Assembly (NCBI GenBank): GCA_030737835.1
Contig: CM060849.1
Location: forward strand, 4,340,001 to 4,404,000
DNA length: 64,000 nt
Reading direction: 5' to 3'
Source of the DNA: Acorus gramineus
Lineage: Eukaryota; Streptophyta; Magnoliopsida; Acorales; Acoraceae
Positions 57,767 through 64,000 of the stretch are shown here, piece by piece. The notes below the pieces were generated by a model. That model was given only the letters and a program-made list of their open reading frames with translations. It was not told the DNA's origin and ran no database searches. Every line of letters begins with the position of its first letter. The first letter of the stretch is position 1. Position numbers and translations under genes: made by a program.

Positions 57767-59120
57767 ATGCCTCCTCGCAGAGGACGGCGCGGACGAGGTC
57801 CCTCTCGGTCTTTGGAGGTTTCCGGACCTACCAGAGACGAGGATGCTACCGGAGAGCCCTTGACGCAGGAGCCTCCTGCTTGGGAGCGTGCTTTCGCTCG
57901 GTTGGCTGATTTGGTGGAGACACAGACGCGGATGTTGGCAGAGCAGGCTAGAGAGATTCAGGAGCTGAGGGTGACCCGCGAGGCTGTTCCGCAGGTCCCC
58001 TTGGTGGCAGATCCGCCTGTGGTACCCGATGTACCCCCAGTTCCAGTGGCGATTCCGGCGGTAGGAGTCCAGGGTCCCCTGCAGAGGGAGGAGGAGCTAG
58101 AGGCGGCAGCGCGAGTGCAGCAGAGCGGCCTTAACGCCTTTCTGAAGCTCCACCCTCCCGAGTTCCATGGGCAGACGGCAGATCCTCTTGCGCCAGAGCG
58201 TTGGTTGAGGGAGGTGGACACGATCTTCGCGGCCATGCTTTGCACTGATCGCCAGCGAGTCCCCCTAGCCACCTTTATGCTGAAGGGTGACGCCGCCGAC
58301 TGGTGGGCTACCCGAGTGGTGGACATCCCAGAGGGAGTGGAGCAGCTTTCTTGGGCGGGTTTCCGGAGGCATTTTTGGACGAGTATTTCCCGTTCTCGAC
58401 GCGCCAGATCGTGATGCGGGAGTTTGAGCAATTGACGCAGGGCTCCATGTCGGTTGCTGACTACTCTACGCGCTTTACGAGGCTGTCCAGATTCGCTCCA
58501 GCGTTGGTGATGGACGAGGAGTCGAGGTGCCGTCGATTCGAGCTCGGTCTCAGCAGCGCTATCCGGGTGCACGTCACCGCCCACGCTTTCACGAGGTACT
58601 CCGACTTAGTGTCCTCGGGCGAAGACCGTCGAGAGAGACCTCGGGATCCAGGTGCGGGCTCCGACCCCTTCTTCAGATCAGGGTCCTTCCGGGAGTCGGG
58701 ACCAGGGGCAGCGCAAGAGGAAGAGGCCCCGCTTCGATCAGTCAGCGGCTGCCTCTCCTCCAGCTGATGCGGTGCCAGGGTGGGATCCAGCACCCATTGC
58801 AGCAGTGCCCATCCAGTCCATGCAGCCGGAGAAGCGGCGCTGTTTTCATTGTCAGCGCATCGGGCATATCAGATACCATTGCCCTGATGCTGGCCGACCC
58901 CGAGTGCCACCTCAGCAGCCGCAGTTCTTGCAGCAGCAGCTTCCGCGCCAGCAGCAGCAGCAGCAGCCTCAGCGTCAGCAGCAGCCAGTGCAGCCGGCGA
59001 GGCGTGCCCCTGCTCCTCAGCCGCGGTTGGTCCAGGGCAGGGTTGCAGCGCTTACGGCCGAGGAGGTGCAGCCTTCGGGTGTCATGGTTCGAGGTATTAT
59101 CCTAAGTTCCCAGCTCTCTA
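57767..59120 (+). pseudogene. gag: Element C gag
   Basis: From ATG 57767 (MPPRRGRRGRGPSRS), about 100 bp behind the primer site. LVETQTRMLAEQAREIQEL, Pro/Val linker, LKLHPPEFHG, ERWLREVDTIFAAM and GDAADWWA are in one frame to about 58370, where a one-base loss in a T run shifts it. EYFPFSTRQIVMREFE and RFAPALVMDEES follow; a one-base gain near 58612 (GTGTCCTCGGG against GTGTCTCGGG) shifts back. Then RKRPRFDQS, knuckle CFHCQRIGHIRYHC, a Gln-rich tract and the start of the protease region (VRGIILSSQL), after which homology ends at about 59120. Few CAG-to-TAG changes, unlike B and D. Confidence 0.92.
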
Positions 59121-59880
59121 GTATAAAGCTAAGTGTGTGTGTAGTTGGTGGTTATTATGCAAGTGTGTGGGTATCTGGATGAGTGAGTGTCAAGAGTGGT
59201 TGTTTGGGTTAAGGAAGCCGGGTTATAGCCGTCCTGGTAGAGAGTTCCCATCAGTAGGTACCACCGATGCAGTCGGAGGGGTACTGAATTTGGGAGTATG
59301 CTAGGTAGGGGCTACCCGGTAAGAGATTATTGAAATGGTGCCGCGAGCGTGGAATCGCTCTCCCCTTCGTCGGATCCGCGTAGTACAGCCCCGGCGTTAG
59401 ACAGGCTCCCGGTCAGAGGACCAGGCGAGCTACGGAGCGGGGAGAGGCTACCGGTGGACCAGGGGTAGAGAGCAGTCTAAGTCTCTCCCAATGTCCCAAT
59501 ATGTCTCCTTTGGGAGTGAGGGTGTGGATGAGGCGAAGACGGGTCGCTCGTGACCCAAGTTCTGTTGGACCATTCCCAATGATGTTGGGTCCGGTCTTGT
59601 AGTGGATGTTGAAGGACATCGTTGGGTGATCATCTAGAGGTAGATGATCCGGAGGGGTTAGTAGTGTTCTTTAAAATGATGTCTTCTTCCAGTGTTCCTT
59701 TCTGGATTAAGGGGCCTTGTGAGGTCGGCGTTGGAACCCGGGCTAGGGTACTTCGTGTTCCTTGTTTGGTTGTCGGGGTATATCCTATATCGGGATTTCA
59801 TGGTGCCCTCCCGAGGTTTCTTTTCCCAGGTAAGGGATGCCATGGAAGCATCAGATAGATGAGAGATCAAGTGCGAGTTT
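59121..59880 (+). other. Non-pol block of element C
   Basis: 59121-59655: partly like the U5 side of A-type LTRs (GGATCCGCGTAG, CCCCGGCGTTAGACAGG, CTACGGAGCGGGGAGAGG correspond to blocks near 6100-6330 on the minus strand). 59656-59880: the block shared with element D, with a module core at 59704-59830. No gene. Confidence 0.75.
59704..59830. repeat. LTR-module core inside element C
   Basis: GGATTAAGGGGCCTTG to TTTCTTTTCCCAGG; closest to the copy in D. Confidence 0.75.
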
Positions 59881-60433
59881 TGGTTAGAGGTTAAGGCCTT
59901 TTGGGCTGGTGTTTGTGGTGAAGGTATATCTGTGGACCCGGGCAAGACGCTTGTCGCGTCAAATTGGCGTCGACCGTCGAACCCCGCAAGGATTCGGAGC
60001 TTCCCGAGTTGGAGGGTTATTGCAGGAAGCTTGACGAGGGACTCTCGAAGATAGCTGTTCCTCTTAACCGCCTTACTCGGAAGGATGTCCGGTTCGAGTG
60101 GTCCCCGTCTTGCGAGGAGAGCTTCCTGGAGTTTTATCGGAGGCTCACCTCAGCGCCAATTCTTACCTCTCCGTCTTGGAGTGGTGGGTTCGCAGTTGGG
60201 TAAAGGTGTGTCCGCGATCCTGCTCACGTCATCCCGTTCGAGCCGCTCGTCTCTGAGCCGGACAGTCATTCGTGGAGCAGTCGATTGAGATCATGGACCG
60301 CCGCGTGAGGAGGCTCTGCACCAAGACCGTCCAGTTGGTCGAGGTGCGATGGCAGCACCGTTCCGGTGTCGAGGACACTTGGGAGCTCAAGGATGCCAGG
60401 TGTGACGCGTATCCGCATCTTTTCCCCTCCTAG
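59881..60433 (+). pseudogene. pol: Element C pol remnant
   Basis: Starts like D at AAGTGCGAGTTTTGGTT (RT thumb), then diverged RT/connection sequence ([42 protein letters not shown]) to about 60195, where a deletion of RNase H and nearly all integrase joins it to the pol tail (HVIPFEPLV, the chromodomain end VQLVEVRWQHRSG, HLFPS) and stop 60431-60433. Frameshifted; no activity possible. Confidence 0.88.
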
Positions 60434-60466
60434 ATGTTTTTGCATATTTTGAGGACAAAATTTCCT

Positions 60467-60479
60467 AAGGGGGGAAGAA
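60467..60479 (+). other. Polypurine tract of element C
   Basis: AAGGGGGGAAGAA directly before the 3' LTR, behind GGACAAAATTTCCT. Confidence 0.92.
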
Positions 60480-62201
60480 TGTTATATTTGTGTCACTTTT
60501 AACCTGCTGGTAACCGTTGGAGCGTTCTGGCAGTTTTTCAATTTTTTTCGGTTTTCGATCGGAACCGCTAATTTTTGGACTGTTAGCTATCGTCCTGAGT
60601 TAGAGGACTCCGATTGGAAATCTAACTGCATATTTGGTGTCCTGGTGCCATTTTAGGCCTCTCACGAAAATTTCATCGAATTCCGGTAACGTTTCTGAAA
60701 TTTCACAGTTCCGGGGCGTATCTGGGTTTTTAAGTCACTCGCTATATATAGGTGTGATCTAATTTCGAAATCACTATTCATCATCCCTACCATGATTTTC
60801 TCTCTCCCCTCTCTCCTTTTCTCACTTTTGAGCCCCCTAGACCCCTCAAACCTAAAAACCTAAAGCATAGGAAGTGTAGATCGGGTCCCGATCTACACCC
60901 CGGTGCTTTCAAATCCCGATTCCGGCGAGATTAGCCCCTCCGTCCCCCCTCTCTTCTCCTCTGTTTTGGACCATTTCGAGGGCCAAGATAGATCCGGGGG
61001 TGGAAGCCCTTGGGAAAGGTTTCGGTGCGCGGAGAGCAACCGGACTTCCCTTCTTCCCCTCGGTAAGCCTCTTTCCCCTCTTTTATTGCATAGATGCTTG
61101 TTAGGAGGTCGGATTTGGGGTTGGGAGGCGGTGGGCGGCGGTGGGTGGCCGTCGGAGGGCTGTGGTGGTGGTCGGAGGCCTTGGGGTGGTCGGTGTTGGT
61201 GGTAGAGGAGCTCGGGTAGGGAGCTAGGCTGTCCGGGCAGGGTTTGGGCAGCCCCGGGAGGTTTGGCAGCAGGTGGGCGCACCAGGTGGCCGGGCGCGCG
61301 GGTGCGTGCGCGCAGGCGTGCGCGCGGCGTGCGCTCGGGTGGTGCTGCAGGCGTGCAGGGTGTGCAGGGTAGACTGGCAGGGCTAGCTTGGGTAGGATGG
61401 CTGGGCTGTGCGCGCGGGCAGGCCGGGCTGGCAGGCTGGGCGCGCAGGCGAGCAGGGCAGGAGGTGCTCGGGCATCAGGCGAGCAGTGCCGGGCGTGCAG
61501 GCGAACGGTGCTCGGGCCACTCGGCGACGCGTGCAGGCAGGCAACGCGGGCAGCAGCGTGGGCATGCTGGCAGGCACGCTGGGCGCGTGCTGCCAGGCGC
61601 GCTGGGCGCGTGCTGCGCGTGCGTGCGCGTGGGCGCTGGGTGAGGGTCCCGGGTGCTGGGCGCTGAGCGCTGGGAGCTGGTCGCGGATACCGGGTGTGCT
61701 GGCGGGGGTGCTGAGCGCTGGGCGCAGGGGCGCTGGGCGCTGGGCACCGCAGTGGTGTATGCGCGCGGGGCGCTGGGTTGAGGCGCAGTCGTGCGCGCGG
61801 TGAGGAGGGTAGAGGCTGGTGGTGCGCGCGGGGTGCGCGCGGGGTGCGTGCGGGGCGAGGCGCTGCGCGCGGGGCGTGCGGGTGCTCGCGGGCCAGCGCG
61901 AGGCGTGCGGGGTGTGCACGGGCGGCTGCGCTGGGGCGCAGGGGGCGCGCGGTGCACCCGGGAGGTTCGGCGGTGCGCGGGGTGCGTTGGCTGAGGCGCG
62001 GCGGTGCACCCGGGCGGTCGGGCGGCCGTGCGGGTGGTTGCCGGCCGTGCGGGTGGTTGCCGGGGTGCTCAGGCTAGCGTGGGTGCAGGTCGTATGCACG
62101 TTTGCCCGAGTGTTGGATGTTTGTTTGTGGGTTTTGTGAATTTTGATGTCTTTGGTAGTAGTTGTGGATTTTAACTCACCATATAAATGTCTGTCTTGCA
62201 G

Positions 62202-62237
62202 ATCCTGACGGGCGGTCGCGCGACGACCCGAACTTCG
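62202..62237 (+). other. Exon-like 36-nt segment, C 3' LTR
   Basis: GTCTTGCAG before and GTGAGTGG after. In this LTR an open frame from 60864 to the donor (61062) has the matching phase. Acceptor at 63483, TAG 63546-63548. Confidence 0.5.
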
Positions 62238-62543
62238 GTGAGTGGGACAATCCAACCCAGTAGAGAGGGGTCATACGCATTTGGGCGTATACCGACCTCT
62301 CCTGGGGCACCATGGATGTATATTAACCAGCAGTAATATGTAATCCATGCTTGCATGATTTAAATGTAGAATGCATGCTACCCAAGTGATTTGTATGTTA
62401 GGGACTTGCACCCATAGGATAGGTGTAAGAGCCACACACCATGCCCCCTGTTTTCATGTTAGGAAACCTCGGCCTATGCATGCGTCCTACTAGTTTATTT
62501 ATTAAATTAAATGCTAGTGTATGTTAAATCGCATGCCTTAGAT

Positions 62544-62681
62544 AATATTATAGGGAGGAGCCTTGCGAGGTCAACATTGAGACCCGTGTTAGGGTACTCC
62601 GTGTTCCTTGTTTGGTTGTCGGGATGTCCTGTATCGGGACCTCATGCTGCCCTCCCAAGGTTTCAAGTCCCATTAATGTTA
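62544..62681. repeat. Inverted-end module 1, C 3' LTR
   Basis: AATATTATAGGGA to TCCCATTAATGTTA. Confidence 0.7.
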
Positions 62682-62725
62682 TAAGTAATGTTATATAACT
62701 GGTATGATTATTAGCATATTTAGTG

Positions 62726-62863
62726 AATATTATAGGGGAGGGGCCTTGCGAGGACAGCGGTGAGACCCGGGTTAGGGTACTCCGTGTTCCTTGTTTGGTT
62801 GTCGGGGTATCCTATATCGGGAACTCACGCCGCCCTCCCGAGTTCTTTCCCCCAATGATATTA
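62726..62863. repeat. Inverted-end module 2, C 3' LTR
   Basis: AATATTATAGGGG to CCCCCAATGATATTA. Confidence 0.7.
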
Positions 62864-63888
62864 CAACCTTGCTTTTATTGTACGTGTTCCCCGCATCTTG
62901 GTTATGCGCCCTGGAGGAACTCTGAAGAGTTCATGACATTAGAGTTGTAGAGATGTGATGTCGGCGGATCCGAGCGGATCATATGCGTATGGATGGGCTG
63001 TTCTGTTTCCCTTCGTTGGATCCGTGTAGAGACTGCCCCAGCGTGATAAGGTCGTCCCTTCCGAGGGCTCCCATCAGTAGGCGCCTCCCGATATTTGTGA
63101 CGGACTGCGCTGAAGTTATGGGTGAAGGCCAGCGGCCTACGGAGTGGAGGAGAGACTATCGGTGGACCAAGGGTGACCAACAGCCTAGTCAGTCCCAATA
63201 TCCTATGTCACCCGTGGTAGGGTGAGGGTGAGGGTGTAGTGGGTTGGCGATGAGCGACCTGCTGGATTTGTCTATGGATGATTATCAGTCCCAATAGCCT
63301 ATGTCACCCATTGATGGGTGAGGGTGAGGGTGTGGTGGTTCGGCGAAGTACGAACCACTGGATTATGTTGTTATGTCTTAGAGGATGGATAAATAATGGA
63401 ATTGTGATAAATATTGTATGTGATGCATGGGTTGTGCTGTTCACTGAGCGTGTGGCTCACCCCTCGCATATGTTTTTCCCCAGTGGTCACTGAGCCTGAG
63501 CTAGAGCCGGAGCAGCAGTTGGAGCTTTCCGAGGGATTCCTTCAGTAGCGGAGCAGCGCCACGTTCCGCGAGTACTAGAGGTTATCAGCATCCCTTCTTG
63601 ACTGTATGTATTTTATTTCCGTGCTTGGCACGCGTTTGTATATATCCAGTTGTATTTGTATATATTGGCTCTCACAGGACAGATGATTGAGTATCGAGTC
63701 TGTAGAATGTTTATTTACAGATTCAGTCTTCTTGCTTCCGCATTTGGTGTATATATCATGTCAGCCTCGTTGTTGTCGGTGTGTCTTTCTGGTTGTTTGT
63801 GTATGATATATTATTGACCTCCTGTGTAGATTCTGATATTTTATATACACTTGCCGCGTCCCGGGGACGGCCGCCCTGGGGCGTGACA

Positions 63889-64000
63889 CGCTCGACTGTC
63901 TTCGCCCGAGACACCAAGTCCGAGTACCTCGTGAATGCTTGCGAAGAGACATGCACCCGAATGGTGCTGATGAGACCCATCTCGAATCGACGACATCGCG
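63889..64000 (-). pseudogene. gag: Element D gag, continuation right of C
   Basis: The minus strand reads MGLISTIRVHVSSQAF, TRYSDLVSRAKTVER, the capsid end that joins the gag tail left of 54186 through the duplicated CGCTC. It runs off the window. Confidence 0.93.

Larger units (their letters stand above)
54187..63888 (+). mobile_element. Element C: deleted chromovirus with complete LTRs
   Basis: 5' LTR, primer site, gag, a non-pol block, a short pol remnant, polypurine tract and 3' LTR; the internal region is only 2833 bp against about 5 kb in B. Perfect target duplication CGCTC (54182-54186, 63889-63893) in gag of D. It cannot make RT, RNase H or integrase. Confidence 0.96.
60480..63888 (+). 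mobile_element. Element C 3' LTR
   Basis: TGTTATATTTG to GGGCGTGACA, 3409 bp. It differs from the 5' LTR mostly by small indels, among them a repeated GGCCGTGCGGGTGGTTGCC (62024-62061). Donor-like site at 61063, hairpin 60874-60898, TATA 60742-60751. Confidence 0.96.
48205..64000 (-). mobile_element. Element D (minus), RT-deficient chromovirus, split by element C
   Basis: 3' LTR at the left, then pol, a short noncoding block, protease and gag; the 5' LTR is off the right edge. It inserted into LTR A'. Element C (54187-63888) interrupts its gag. Reverse transcriptase upstream of KCEFWLERM is missing. Confidence 0.92.

Overview
The window is plant nuclear DNA made almost entirely of nested LTR retrotransposons; I found no host gene, tRNA, rRNA or CRISPR. 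The plant assignment rests on two plant Ty3 lineages: chromovirus elements of Tekay/Del type (gag with a CCHC knuckle, DSGA protease, FIDD reverse transcriptase, integrase with a C-terminal chromodomain, initiator-Met primer site, LTRs of 2.5-3.8 kb) and a Tat-type element (extra RNase H, antisense gene behind pol, CTATAAATAG promoter). The species cannot be told; such depth of nesting fits a large, repeat-rich genome.

Layout. 1-504: tail of a chromovirus LTR (+). 505-14836: Tat element on the minus strand: antisense gene (505-2733, + strand), repeat-bearing spacer, integrase and archaeal-type RNase H (3530-5168), a 3.76-kb solo LTR (5169-8928), RT/RNase H, protease and gag (8929-12625), primer site, then an LTR (12793-14836). 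That LTR is followed at once by the polypurine tract and antisense gene of a second Tat unit (14839-15577, resumed at 28777-29123), as expected for two tandem Tat elements sharing one LTR. The second antisense gene was hit by element E (15578-28771, minus strand, target duplication GTTAT), which itself holds a solo LTR (20871-23929, duplication TAATC). 29124-30841: remnant F.

30842-48204: a chromovirus pile-up. An LTR with a 380-bp palindrome (30842-33290) and the first bases of its gag are fused to the truncated LTR of element B (33439-45338, + strand), whose leader holds a solo LTR (34075-37650, duplication TTTCT). After B come a pol tail and an LTR start of the A type (45339-48204). 48205-64000: element D (minus, runs off the right edge), whose gag is split by element C (54187-63888, duplication CGCTC).

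How the parts relate: LTRs carry promoter and ends; gag forms particles; pol gives protease, RT, RNase H and integrase. No element here has an intact gag-pol. D and C lack the RT core and share the same internal junctions, yet C has clean LTRs and a target duplication, so it must have moved with enzymes supplied in trans. The most unusual observation is an intron-like layout inside the chromovirus LTRs: a donor, a GC-rich stretch, an exactly 36-nt segment between AG and GT, and an acceptor leading to a short conserved reading frame. It is visible in eight LTR copies and in altered form in three more divergent ones.
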